This document shows positions 1-5,662 of a stretch of 6,738 nucleotides of DNA, piece after piece. The notes beneath the pieces are model-generated. The model saw only the letters and a list, made by a program, of their open reading frames with translations. It had not been told where the DNA came from and ran no database searches. This DNA is from Gammaproteobacteria bacterium. GTDB taxonomy: Bacteria; Pseudomonadota; Gammaproteobacteria; Enterobacterales; GCA-2746155. The DNA is taken from the NCBI GenBank assembly GCA_024206355.1, contig JAAGZM010000447.1:1-6738 (forward strand), in the 5' to 3' direction. The first letter of the stretch is position 1; each line of letters begins with the position of its first letter. Both the position numbers and the translations under genes were made by a program.

Positions 1-1
1 G

Positions 2-85
2 ATTGTTTTAGCTATTTTGATTATTTGGCAGTATGCAAAAAAACTCAATATTGGAAAGTTAGATACTGTGGTTAGTGAGGGCTAA
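2..85 (+). CDS. C-terminal fragment of an unidentified, possibly membrane-associated protein
   Basis: An open frame enters from the left edge and stops with TAA at 83-85, giving 27 visible residues. It begins with a strongly hydrophobic run (IVLAILIIW) followed by a short basic and polar tail (QYAKKLNIGK, then DTVVSEG). This pattern resembles the end of an integral membrane protein whose last transmembrane helix is followed by a cytoplasmic tail. The family cannot be recognised from so little sequence. The other two forward frames either stop earlier or look less protein-like, which is the main reason for choosing this one. The fragment is not obviously related to the PHA genes, and an inverted-repeat element separates it from phaZ. 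Confidence 0.35.
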   Translation: MVLAILIIWQYAKKLNIGKLDTVVSEG

Positions 86-101
86 AAATAGTTCTTAGTC
101 T

Positions 102-350
102 GTTTAACCTAGAATCCTCAGTTGACCGGCTCTGACTTATGATTATTTATTTCAAAACAGCAACTTACAGAAGGATTAGTCTTCATTCATTGAATGAGTT
201 TGCCTACGCATTTGATTGCACGTTTTTTAGACTCATTGACTTGACGGCAAAAGCCTTATATAGAATGACTATGAACGGCTTTTTAGTCGGCGCCACTAAG
301 CCTAAAAAACACACACTCAAACGCGTCCAACTGAGGATGCTAGGTTGAAC
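102..350. repeat. MITE-like element with 23-bp terminal inverted repeats
   Basis: The left end (102-124, core CCTAGAATCCTCAGTTG) and the right end (328-350, whose reverse complement has core CCTAGCATCCTCAGTTG) are inverted copies matching at 21 of 23 positions; the differences are at 105 and 113. The interior is somewhat more GC-rich than the flanks. It carries secondary dyads: TCATTCA-T-TGAATGA at 183-197, a GTTTTTTAG/CTAAAAAAC pair at 222-230 and 302-310, and TTAGT/ACTAA around GGCGCC at 283-299. A 69-codon frame runs through it on the plus strand (139-348) but ends inside the right repeat, and the minus strand is also partly open. I recognise no transposase. No clear target-site duplication is visible. 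A short inverted pair TTAGTC (95-100) / GACTAA (365-370) lies further out. A non-autonomous transposon or IS remnant is the likeliest reading, and the family is unknown. Confidence 0.55.
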
Positions 351-366
351 CTTTTTTAAGGGCTGA

Positions 367-1584
367 CTAATTATATTTGTTGATAAACTCGGTCACGGTT
401 GGAGCAATAATCTCTCGAAAACGAGTTCCGCTAAATGTTCCATAATGACCTACTTCCTCATGAACTTCGTGCTTTCTTAAATTCTCTGGGATCTCCGTGC
501 ATAATTTTTGAGCAGCCTCAGTTTGGCCAACCGAACAAATATCATCTTTCTCTCCTTCAATTGTATGCAATGCTGTTTTTTTGATTACAGAGAGATCAAC
601 AATTTCTCCTCGAAAGGTCATTATTCCATTTGACAGATGATGCTCTTTAAAAATACGTTGCAACGTTTCAATATAAAATTCCGCTGTTAAATCCAAAACA
701 GCCATATATTCATTATAGAAATCACGGTGTTTTTTTGCCTCATTATCTTGGCCATGCATGACATAATTTATATAGTTGAGGTGTTTTCCAATATGGGAAC
801 TCATATTCATTGACATAAATGAGAAAAGTTGGATAAATCCTGGATAGACCTTCCTTCCTCTGCCCTTATATCCTTTTGGTACAGTCATAACTGCATTATT
901 TTCAAACCATTCAAGGCTTTTACTGTTTGCATATTCGTTTATATCATTAGGGTTAATACTGGTATCGATTGGACCCGCCATTAATGTTAATGTTTTGGGT
1001 GTAGCGGGGTTATTTTGACTAGTCATAACTGCTGTAGCAACAAGTGCTTGCACCGAAGGCTGGCATACAGCCATCATATGAGAATTGGGTCCTAATTCCT
1101 CTAAAAATTCAATCAGGTATTCTACATAATCATCAAAACCAAAATCTCCATCAGAAAGCGGGACATCACGAGCATCTAGCCAATCAGTAATATAAACATC
1201 ATGATCCGGCATCAAACTTTTAACTGTATCTGATAATAATGTTGCATGATGACCCGATAAAGCTGCAACTAGTAATAATTTTGGCTGCTTAACATCTACC
1301 GCCTTTTTGAATTGGATCAAATCACAAAATGGTTTGTGGATTACTACTTTTTCATTCACTCTGACAGTCTTTCCATCGACACAGGTATTACCCATCTTAA
1401 ATGGTATTTTTTCATAGATTTTTGTTGATCTTCGAACTGTTTCAAGCGTTGCGTTAATACTACTTCCAAGATAAGAATTTAATAATGGATTGGAAGGGTG
1501 AGAAAAAATATTCTGTCCAGTAGAAATAAAAGCATTCATAAATTCAGCTGAACGACTATAAAATTCATAGGCTTGATATATCAT
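367..1584 (-). CDS. phaZ: Intracellular poly(3-hydroxybutyrate) depolymerase
   Basis: This enzyme hydrolyses stored native PHB granules in the cytoplasm to release 3-hydroxybutyrate units when carbon is needed. The 405-residue product matches the usual length (about 400-420) of the intracellular PhaZ family typified by Cupriavidus necator PhaZa1, an alpha/beta-hydrolase with a Cys nucleophile. Visible hallmarks are the nucleophile elbow MAVCQPS with Cys174 (VCQPS is typical of this family), an acidic residue in EGEKDDIC (Asp347 or Asp348), and His380 in EVGHYGTFSG. Together these form a plausible Cys-Asp-His triad. There is no signal peptide, as expected for an intracellular enzyme. The start at 1582-1584 is supported by a GGGAG ribosome site a few bases upstream (minus strand). 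The gene diverges from phaC across 184 bp containing a PhaR-like dyad, so synthesis and degradation may be controlled together. The gene stops 16 bp from the inverted-repeat element. It appears intact. Confidence 0.93.
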   Translation of the reverse strand: MIYQAYEFYSRSAEFMNAFISTGQNIFSHPSNPLLNSYLGSSINATLETVRRSTKIYEKIPFKMGNTCVDGKTVRVNEKVVIHKPFCDLIQFKKAVDVKQPKLLLVAALSGHHATLLSDTVKSLMPDHDVYITDWLDARDVPLSDGDFGFDDYVEYLIEFLEELGPNSHMMAVCQPSVQALVATAVMTSQNNPATPKTLTLMAGPIDTSINPNDINEYANSKSLEWFENNAVMTVPKGYKGRGRKVYPGFIQLFSFMSMNMSSHIGKHLNYINYVMHGQDNEAKKHRDFYNEYMAVLDLTAEFYIETLQRIFKEHHLSNGIMTFRGEIVDLSVIKKTALHTIEGEKDDICSVGQTEAAQKLCTEIPENLRKHEVHEEVGHYGTFSGTRFREIIAPTVTEFINKYN

Positions 1585-1650
1585 AATACTCCCGCAAATT
1601 AATATATTATTGTTATTTATTTATCCGATATTCTTCAAGTTGTTTTTTGC

Positions 1651-1680
1651 TTGGACAAGTGCTGCACCGCAGTATATACT
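1651..1680 (+). promoter_or_regulatory. Putative phaC promoter with operator inside the spacer
   Basis: A candidate sigma70 promoter reads TTGGAC (1651-1656), an 18-bp spacer, then TATACT (1675-1680). The -10 matches 5 of 6 consensus positions and the -35 only 3 of 6. TATATA at 1673-1678 with a 16-bp spacer is an alternative. The CTGC-N3-GCAG dyad lies entirely in the spacer, where a bound repressor would block polymerase. The predicted leader to the phaC ATG is about 80 nt and contains an ACTTGT/ACAAGT dyad (1678-1683 / 1697-1702). The weak -35 keeps confidence low. A promoter for phaZ must lie on the other strand of this region, but no convincing match is seen. Confidence 0.4.
1662..1672. 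promoter_or_regulatory. PhaR-like operator dyad, phaZ-phaC intergenic
   Basis: The sequence reads CTGC-ACC-GCAG, an exact CTGC-N3-GCAG dyad. TGC-rich sequences of this type are the reported binding sites of PhaR in Paracoccus denitrificans, and a PhaR homologue is encoded at 3574-4005. It is the only such dyad between the divergent phaZ and phaC genes, so one site may affect both. Binding by this PhaR is inferred. Confidence 0.6.
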
Positions 1681-1768
1681 TGTTTTTCTTAAATTTACAA
1701 GTGAAAATTTCTATTACAGTATTTGTGCATAATCTATTTAGTGCAAACTAATAAAGTGAGATATTTAA

Positions 1769-3532
1769 ATGGAAGAGAAACAGCAGACTGAAATTCTGGA
1801 GATTATTGAACAGTATACAGGTATGTTTAATAATATGGTTAAACGAATCATGGATGGCACTGAACATCAAGATATTAATATGATGTTTGATCCTGAAGAA
1901 TTTTCTACATTATTATCAACTGGCGTAAAGGTAGACACTGCTGAATTGTTCAGTAAACAGATGTCTTTTATTGAAATGCAAGCTAAACTTTTCCAGAATG
2001 CAACTAAAGCCATGATGGGGGAGCAAGTTGAATCTGTGGTGACAGAAGAACGTGGAGACTCTCGATTTAAAGATAAAAACTGGTCTGAAAATCCTGTTTA
2101 CAATTATTTGAAACAAGCTTATTTATTAAATTCATCGATGATGAAAGAAATGGTAGAAACATTACAATTCGAAGATCCTAAAGCCGAAGAACAGGTAAAA
2201 TTTTATACCCGACAATACATTAGCTCTGTTTCCCCAACCAATCACATACTAACTAACCCAGAGGTATGCGAAGAAATACTCGAATCAAAAGGTGAAAGCC
2301 TGATCAAGGGTATAAACAATTTCATGCATGACCTTGAACAGAGTCCGATTGATGCACTTAGAATTTGTCACACTGACACCTCGGCATTCACCTTGGGAGA
2401 AGATCTTGCTTATACCCCTGGTGAGGTGATTTATCAAAATGAGTTGATTCAGCTTATACAATATACTGCTACAACAAAAAAAGTTCGTAAAATCCCTTTG
2501 CTAATCATCCCACCATTTATCAATAAATATTATATTCTTGATATGGATAAGAAAAAATCACTAGTGAGTTGGTTAGTATCCCAAGGGTTTACAGTCTTTA
2601 TTATTTCATGGGTTAATCCTGATGCTACCTTAGCACATAAGGGATTTAACAATTATATGAAAGAAGGCCCGATTGCAGCAATAGATGTCATAGAAAATAT
2701 AACAAAATCAAAAAAAATTAACGTGGTTGGTTTTTGTGTTGGAGGAACTTTGTTAGGGGTAACTCAGTCCTACATGCTAGGTAAAGGTGACAACAGAATT
2801 AACTCCCTCACATTTTTAACAACATTATTAGATTTTTCAGAACCTGGAGAAGTTGGTGTTTATTTATCGAAAAAAATGATGCCTTATCTCGAAAAGCATA
2901 CAAGAAACAAAGGTGTTCTTGATGGTAGAGTATTAGGTTTATCTTTTAGTATGCTCAGGGAGAACAATCTGTTTTGGTCATATTTTGTTAACAACTACTT
3001 AAAAGGCAAAGATCCTGCTCCTTTTGATATCTTGTATTGGAATGGTGATTCAACAAATATGCCAGCAGAAACATTTAGTTTTTATATTAACAATACATAC
3101 ATTGAAAATAAGCTAATTAAAGATGGTGAAGTTGAAATTGATGGTGTCCCTATCGAAATAGGAAAAATTGAAACCCCAGCATATTTTTTGTCAACAATTG
3201 CTGATCACATTGTACTATGGCAATCATCCTACAAAGGTACTAAAGCATTTGCAGGACCAACACGATTCGTCTTATCAGGTTCCGGTCATTTAGCTGGTGT
3301 TATTAACTCAGAGGAGTTTGGCAAATATCCCCATTGGACAAATGAAGACTTACCAGATACAGCTGAGGCCTGGTTTGAGGGATCTAAAAAGAAAGAGGGC
3401 TCCTGGTGGCCAGATTGGAAAAATTGGCTACTTCCACAATCTGGAAATGAAGTGGTAGCGCGTAAAATAGGTTCGAAAACATATCCTGTTATAGAATCTG
3501 CACCTGGAAGTTATGTTAAAAAACGTATATAG
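1769..3532 (+). CDS. phaC: Class I poly(3-hydroxyalkanoate) synthase
   Basis: PhaC polymerises (R)-3-hydroxyacyl-CoA, chiefly 3-hydroxybutyryl-CoA, into PHA at the granule surface with release of CoA. At 587 residues it matches class I enzymes (C. necator PhaC is 589) and is too long for the approximately 355-residue PhaC of classes III and IV. A less conserved alpha-helical N-terminal domain occupies about residues 1-200. The alpha/beta-hydrolase catalytic domain follows, with the lipase-like box GFCVGG holding nucleophile Cys323. Asp479 (STIADHIV) and His507 (SGSGHLAG) complete the triad. The conserved segment around LYWNGDSTNMP (Trp424) and the Trp-rich C-terminus (SWWPDWKNWL, about 545-554) are also typical. 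No catalytic residue is missing. The ribosome site is weak (GTGAG about 10 nt upstream), but the start fits the family length. The gene is divergent from phaZ and followed 41 bp later by phaR with no terminator between, suggesting a phaC-phaR operon. Confidence 0.96.
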   Translation: MEEKQQTEILEIIEQYTGMFNNMVKRIMDGTEHQDINMMFDPEEFSTLLSTGVKVDTAELFSKQMSFIEMQAKLFQNATKAMMGEQVESVVTEERGDSRFKDKNWSENPVYNYLKQAYLLNSSMMKEMVETLQFEDPKAEEQVKFYTRQYISSVSPTNHILTNPEVCEEILESKGESLIKGINNFMHDLEQSPIDALRICHTDTSAFTLGEDLAYTPGEVIYQNELIQLIQYTATTKKVRKIPLLIIPPFINKYYILDMDKKKSLVSWLVSQGFTVFIISWVNPDATLAHKGFNNYMKEGPIAAIDVIENITKSKKINVVGFCVGGTLLGVTQSYMLGKGDNRINSLTFLTTLLDFSEPGEVGVYLSKKMMPYLEKHTRNKGVLDGRVLGLSFSMLRENNLFWSYFVNNYLKGKDPAPFDILYWNGDSTNMPAETFSFYINNTYIENKLIKDGEVEIDGVPIEIGKIETPAYFLSTIADHIVLWQSSYKGTKAFAGPTRFVLSGSGHLAGVINSEEFGKYPHWTNEDLPDTAEAWFEGSKKKEGSWWPDWKNWLLPQSGNEVVARKIGSKTYPVIESAPGSYVKKRI

Positions 3533-3573
3533 CTTTTTGTAAATAGCTCATTAATTATATATTAAGGTACATA

Positions 3574-4005
3574 ATGATCATAATCAAAAGATACCCTACA
3601 CGCAGACTTTATGACACCTCATTAAGTAAGTATGTAAACTTGAAATATATCCGAGAACTGATAGTTTCTAATCAGGATTTCAAGATTATCGATTCCAAGA
3701 CGGAAGAAGATAAAACCAGGAATATTCTATTACAGATAATTGGTGAAGAAGAAACAAGTGTTCAGCAATCTTTACTAACAGATAATTTATTAAAAAAATT
3801 AATCTGTTTTTACGGTAATGATAATCAAAATTATATGCAGCAATTTTTGGAACAAAGTTTAAACGTGTTCCTGGAACAACAAGATAATATGCAAACTGTT
3901 ATGAGCAATCTTAATAAAACTGCGCCATTTGAGATTTTTAACAATATTGTGAAGCAAAATATTGATATGTGGAGCAATATCAATTCACCCAACGATAAAA
4001 AATAA
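3574..4005 (+). CDS. phaR: PHA synthesis regulator (polymer-responsive repressor)
   Basis: PhaR-type proteins bind DNA upstream of phasin genes and leave it when they bind nascent PHA, so phasin is made only when granules form. The N-terminal signature is clear: IKRYPTRRLYDTSLSKYVNL (residues 4-23), then a conserved stretch through DFKIIDSKTEEDKTRNILLQ (35-54) ending in IIGEEE. This is the PHB/PHA accumulation regulator DNA-binding domain. Residues from about 62 resemble the PHB_acc region, with a helical Gln/Asn-rich C-terminus (QNYMQQFLEQ, then FLEQQDNMQT) that may contact polymer. At 143 residues it is shorter than C. necator PhaR (about 183), with little beyond the second domain. AAGGT about 6 nt before the ATG serves as ribosome site. 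It lies 41 bp after phaC and is probably co-transcribed with it. Candidate operators flank it at phaC and at both phasin genes. This is the PHA regulator, not the unrelated class IV synthase subunit also named PhaR. Confidence 0.92.
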   Translation: MIIIKRYPTRRLYDTSLSKYVNLKYIRELIVSNQDFKIIDSKTEEDKTRNILLQIIGEEETSVQQSLLTDNLLKKLICFYGNDNQNYMQQFLEQSLNVFLEQQDNMQTVMSNLNKTAPFEIFNNIVKQNIDMWSNINSPNDKK

Positions 4006-4060
4006 TAAATTTAAACAATTTACTTATATAATTCAACAAGTTAATCAATATCTGTAGATT

Positions 4061-4079
4061 TTTGCTGCTAAGCGGCAAA
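4061..4079. promoter_or_regulatory. PhaR-like operator dyad 1 of phasin 1
   Basis: TTTGCTGC-TAA-GCGGCAAA is an inverted repeat with 8-bp arms and one mismatch (T/G at 4066 versus 4074). It ends 6 bp before the TTGACA -35 box. The dyad before phasin 2 is nearly identical and in the equivalent position. PhaR as ligand is inferred from the TGC-rich motif and context. Confidence 0.6.
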
Positions 4080-4085
4080 AAAATG

Positions 4086-4114
4086 TTGACAGTTCCATAA
4101 TAAAGCATTAATAT
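4086..4114 (+). promoter_or_regulatory. Sigma70-type promoter of phasin 1
   Basis: A perfect -35 TTGACA (4086-4091), an optimal 17-bp spacer and -10 TAATAT (4109-4114; 4 of 6 matches) place the transcription start near 4121. The promoter sits between two PhaR-like dyads centred at 4070 and 4138. The same arrangement occurs before phasin 2, which supports it as real despite the AT-rich background. Confidence 0.65.
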
Positions 4115-4131
4115 CCTCATAGAAACTTGTT

Positions 4132-4144
4132 GCTGCGCCGCAGC
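4132..4144. promoter_or_regulatory. PhaR-like operator dyad 2 of phasin 1
   Basis: GCTGC-GCC-GCAGC is a perfect dyad with 5-bp arms containing the exact CTGC-N3-GCAG core. It lies about 12-24 bp downstream of the predicted transcription start, where repressor would obstruct initiation or early elongation. Its centre is 68 bp from dyad 1 and 34 bp from dyad 3. In RNA it could form a small hairpin, but no T-tract follows, so it is not a terminator. Confidence 0.62.
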
Positions 4145-4166
4145 GTTTAAATTTTATAACCAATAG

Positions 4167-4177
4167 CTGCTTAGCAG
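4167..4177. promoter_or_regulatory. PhaR-like operator dyad 3 of phasin 1
   Basis: CTGC-TTA-GCAG is a third exact core, 18 bp before the phasin 1 start codon and just upstream of its AGGA ribosome site. Phasin 2 has no counterpart in this position. It may add repression of the phasin 1 promoter. Confidence 0.55.
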
Positions 4178-4195
4178 TAAACAGGATGAACGATC

Positions 4196-4561
4196 ATGAA
4201 CACACAAATAAACGAACAATTTGCAAATACTTTAAAGCCTTTCAATGCATTAATAGACATTAATGTTAAAGCTGTAGAAAAACTTGTTAATCAACAAGCA
4301 GCTTTTGTAACTTCTTTTTTCAATGACAACATAGCTCACTCTAGAGAATTAGCAGCTCAAACTGATTTTAATACAGCAGTAGAATCTCAGAAAACTTTTG
4401 TAGAAACATTCCAGGCTAAACTGACAAATACTGTTACGGGTGCATATGCTGTTGTAACTGAAACTTCTGAAGAAATCTCTGAATTTGTGAAAGGTTCATT
4501 TGTTGAAGCTACAAAAGAAGCAAGTAAAACTAAAAAATCGGCTACTAAGACAAAAAAATAA
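4196..4561 (+). CDS. phaP: Phasin, granule-associated protein (copy 1, Lys-rich tail)
   Basis: Phasins are small amphipathic helical proteins that coat PHA granules, limit coalescence and influence granule number. The 121-residue product has the phasin-family pattern (Phasin_2 type): an N-terminal KPFNALIDINVKAVEKLVNQ segment (residues 14-33), then QTDFNTAVESQKTFVETFQA (55-74), with the rest mainly helix-forming. It has no signal peptide or membrane helix. By my count it shares about 58 of 95 aligned residues with the phasin at 5308-5640. Unlike that copy it ends in a Lys/Thr/Ser tail (SKTKKSATKTKK), which could contact DNA or acidic surfaces. The ATG is preceded by AGGA about 9 nt upstream. 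The gene has its own promoter flanked by three PhaR-like dyads and its own strong terminator, so it is likely a monocistronic, polymer-induced transcript. Class assignment is firm; distinguishing paralogue roles is not possible here. Confidence 0.87.
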   Translation: MNTQINEQFANTLKPFNALIDINVKAVEKLVNQQAAFVTSFFNDNIAHSRELAAQTDFNTAVESQKTFVETFQAKLTNTVTGAYAVVTETSEEISEFVKGSFVEATKEASKTKKSATKTKK

Positions 4562-4585
4562 ATTCTTGTCTATAAAAATTACGCC

Positions 4586-4621
4586 AAGGCCATACCTGTT
4601 TCAGGTATGGCCTTTTTTTTT
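4586..4621 (+). terminator. Intrinsic terminator of phasin 1
   Basis: A 13-bp perfect stem (4586-4598 with 4602-4614; core GGCCATACCTG) closes a 3-nt TTT loop and runs directly into nine T residues (4613-4621). This is a very strong rho-independent terminator 25 nt after the phasin stop. On the minus strand the stem is followed only by a weak T run, so it is a poorer terminator for the convergent phaJ. Confidence 0.93.
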
Positions 4622-4632
4622 ACAACAAACTT

Positions 4633-5043
4633 CTAGCTCTTTAAACCTGGAAACAAAATAATAGCCACACCATCAATAACAATCGTACCTTCATCATTTA
4701 ATGCATAGGTCCTTAATGTTATTACTGGTTTATCTTCCCTGATATTGGTTATTTCAACAAAAGCTTCTATTTCCTGATCTAGAAATACCGGAGCTTTAAA
4801 TTTAATAGTTTGCTCTATAAATATGGTACCTTCTCCAGGTAATTCACAACCTAATAATCCTGAAAATAAACTATTAACAAGTGCACCATGAACAACCCTT
4901 TGTTTAAATATGGAGTTTTTACCTGCCTCTTCATCTAGGTGGATAGGATTAAAATCTTTTGATAATTTAGCAAAAGCCTCTAATTCATCAGAAGAAAATG
5001 CTTTTTTTATTGAAGCCTTAGCGCCAACAGATATTGTTGTCAT
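4633..5043 (-). CDS. phaJ: MaoC-like (R)-specific enoyl-CoA hydratase
   Basis: PhaJ-type hydratases add water to trans-2-enoyl-CoA to give (R)-3-hydroxyacyl-CoA, diverting beta-oxidation intermediates into PHA. The 136-residue hot-dog-fold protein matches Aeromonas caviae PhaJ in size (134). It carries the hydratase 2 motif LSKDFNPIHLDEEAGKNSIF (residues 27-46). Asp30 and His35 correspond to the catalytic Asp31 and His36 of A. caviae PhaJ. The following VVHGALVNSLFSGLLG (50-65) is also characteristic of the family. The start is supported by GGGATGA just upstream on the minus strand. It lies between the two phasin genes but on the opposite strand, so it is transcribed separately. No PhaR-like dyad was found directly upstream, though a GTTGA-A-TCAAC palindrome lies 58 bp away. 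Other MaoC-domain enzymes, including 3-hydroxyacyl-thioester dehydratases, look similar; the PHA context favours PhaJ. Confidence 0.83.
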   Translation of the reverse strand: MTTISVGAKASIKKAFSSDELEAFAKLSKDFNPIHLDEEAGKNSIFKQRVVHGALVNSLFSGLLGCELPGEGTIFIEQTIKFKAPVFLDQEIEAFVEITNIREDKPVITLRTYALNDEGTIVIDGVAIILFPGLKS

Positions 5044-5100
5044 ATTTCATCCCGTGTGTTTTTCATTTATGGTGATAAAAATAAATCTAGCATATATGGA

Positions 5101-5111
5101 GTTGAATCAAC
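5101..5111. promoter_or_regulatory. Short perfect palindrome upstream of phaJ
   Basis: GTTGA-A-TCAAC is an 11-bp palindrome with 5-bp arms, 58-68 bp upstream of the phaJ start. It could be an operator for a regulator other than PhaR, since it differs from the CTGC-N3-GCAG dyads. In AT-rich sequence a palindrome this short can arise by chance. Confidence 0.2.
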
Positions 5112-5183
5112 AATTTTAAAACCAGAATATATTACTGCATATTAATAAAAATCATTATCAAACTATACATATTTTTTATTTTA

Positions 5184-5200
5184 TTGCTGCTCAGCAGCAA
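5184..5200. promoter_or_regulatory. PhaR-like operator dyad 1 of phasin 2
   Basis: TTGCTGC-TCA-GCAGCAA is a perfect inverted repeat with 7-bp arms, the longest and cleanest in the window. It ends 6 bp before the TTGACA -35 box, the same distance as dyad 1 of phasin 1, and is nearly the same sequence. It is a strong candidate for the PhaR binding site. Confidence 0.65.
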
Positions 5201-5206
5201 AACTGC

Positions 5207-5235
5207 TTGACATCATGAAAGCTATTAATTAAACT
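5207..5235 (+). promoter_or_regulatory. Sigma70-type promoter of phasin 2
   Basis: A perfect -35 TTGACA (5207-5212), a 17-bp spacer and -10 TAAACT (5230-5235; 4 of 6 matches) predict a start near 5242, leaving a leader of about 66 nt. Position and spacing relative to the two flanking dyads parallel the phasin 1 promoter. Confidence 0.62.
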
Positions 5236-5248
5236 AGTTACAACAAAT

Positions 5249-5261
5249 GCCGCATAGCAGC
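5249..5261. promoter_or_regulatory. PhaR-like operator dyad 2 of phasin 2
   Basis: GCCGC-ATA-GCAGC is a dyad with one mismatch in the left arm (C where CTGC would have T). It lies about 8-20 bp after the predicted transcription start. Its centre is 63 bp from dyad 1. It corresponds to dyad 2 of phasin 1 in place and flanking sequence (both end GCAGCG). Confidence 0.5.
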
Positions 5262-5307
5262 GAAACAATGTTTTTAATAATATAAAATTACTTGTAAGGA
5301 AAATAAA

Positions 5308-5640
5308 ATGACTAATCAATTTACAGAACAAATGAATAATGCAATCAAGCCATTTAATACATTAGTTGACATTAATACTAAAGCTTTAGAGCAATTGGTA
5401 AATCAACAAGCTACATTTATTAATACAATTTTAAATGACAATATTGCTCATACTAAAGAGTTAACTTCTCAAACTGATTTTAATTCTGCAATTGAGTCTC
5501 AAAAAGCTTTCGCAGAAGCATTTCAAGCAAAAGCTACTGAAGCTGCAACTGAAGCATATGCTGTTGTTTCAAAGAGCTCTGAAGAAATTAGTGATGTTTT
5601 GAAAACTGCTGCTACAAATATTGCTAACACTGAAAAATAG
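5308..5640 (+). CDS. phaP: Phasin, granule-associated protein (copy 2, no Lys tail)
   Basis: This is a second 110-residue phasin, paralogous to the one at 4196-4561. Shared blocks include KPFN (residues 13-16), LVNQQA (30-35), NDNIAH (43-48), QTDFN (55-59), ESQK (63-66), FQAK (71-74), AYAVV (83-87) and SEEIS (91-95), with no internal gaps across the core. It is Ala-rich and predicted helical, without a signal peptide or membrane segment, as expected for a granule-surface protein. It lacks the basic C-terminal extension of copy 1 and ends ATNIANTEK. The ribosome site AAGGA lies 7 nt before the ATG. It has its own promoter between two PhaR-like dyads and its own terminator. The matching upstream DNA implies that gene and control region were duplicated together. 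The two copies may coat granules jointly or under different conditions; this cannot be resolved from sequence. Confidence 0.87.
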   Translation: MTNQFTEQMNNAIKPFNTLVDINTKALEQLVNQQATFINTILNDNIAHTKELTSQTDFNSAIESQKAFAEAFQAKATEAATEAYAVVSKSSEEISDVLKTAATNIANTEK

Positions 5641-5662
5641 TCTGAGAATAGCAATTTGCAAT

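Noticed and set aside
139..348. 69-codon plus-strand open frame inside the inverted-repeat element
   Set aside because: It has no clear ribosome site, resembles no family I recognise, and its last codons form the right inverted repeat; it is better explained as part of the repeat element.
1916..2116. 66-codon minus-strand frame within phaC
   Set aside because: It lies antisense to the well-supported synthase coding sequence and has no recognisable protein features.
4132..4144. GC-rich hairpin considered as a transcription terminator or attenuator before phasin 1
   Set aside because: The stem is only 5 bp and no T-tract follows; its match to the other intergenic dyads fits an operator better.
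4910..5119. 69-codon plus-strand frame overlapping the phaJ start
   Set aside because: It is antisense to the N-terminal catalytic region of phaJ; the phaJ frame has the conserved motif and a good ribosome site.
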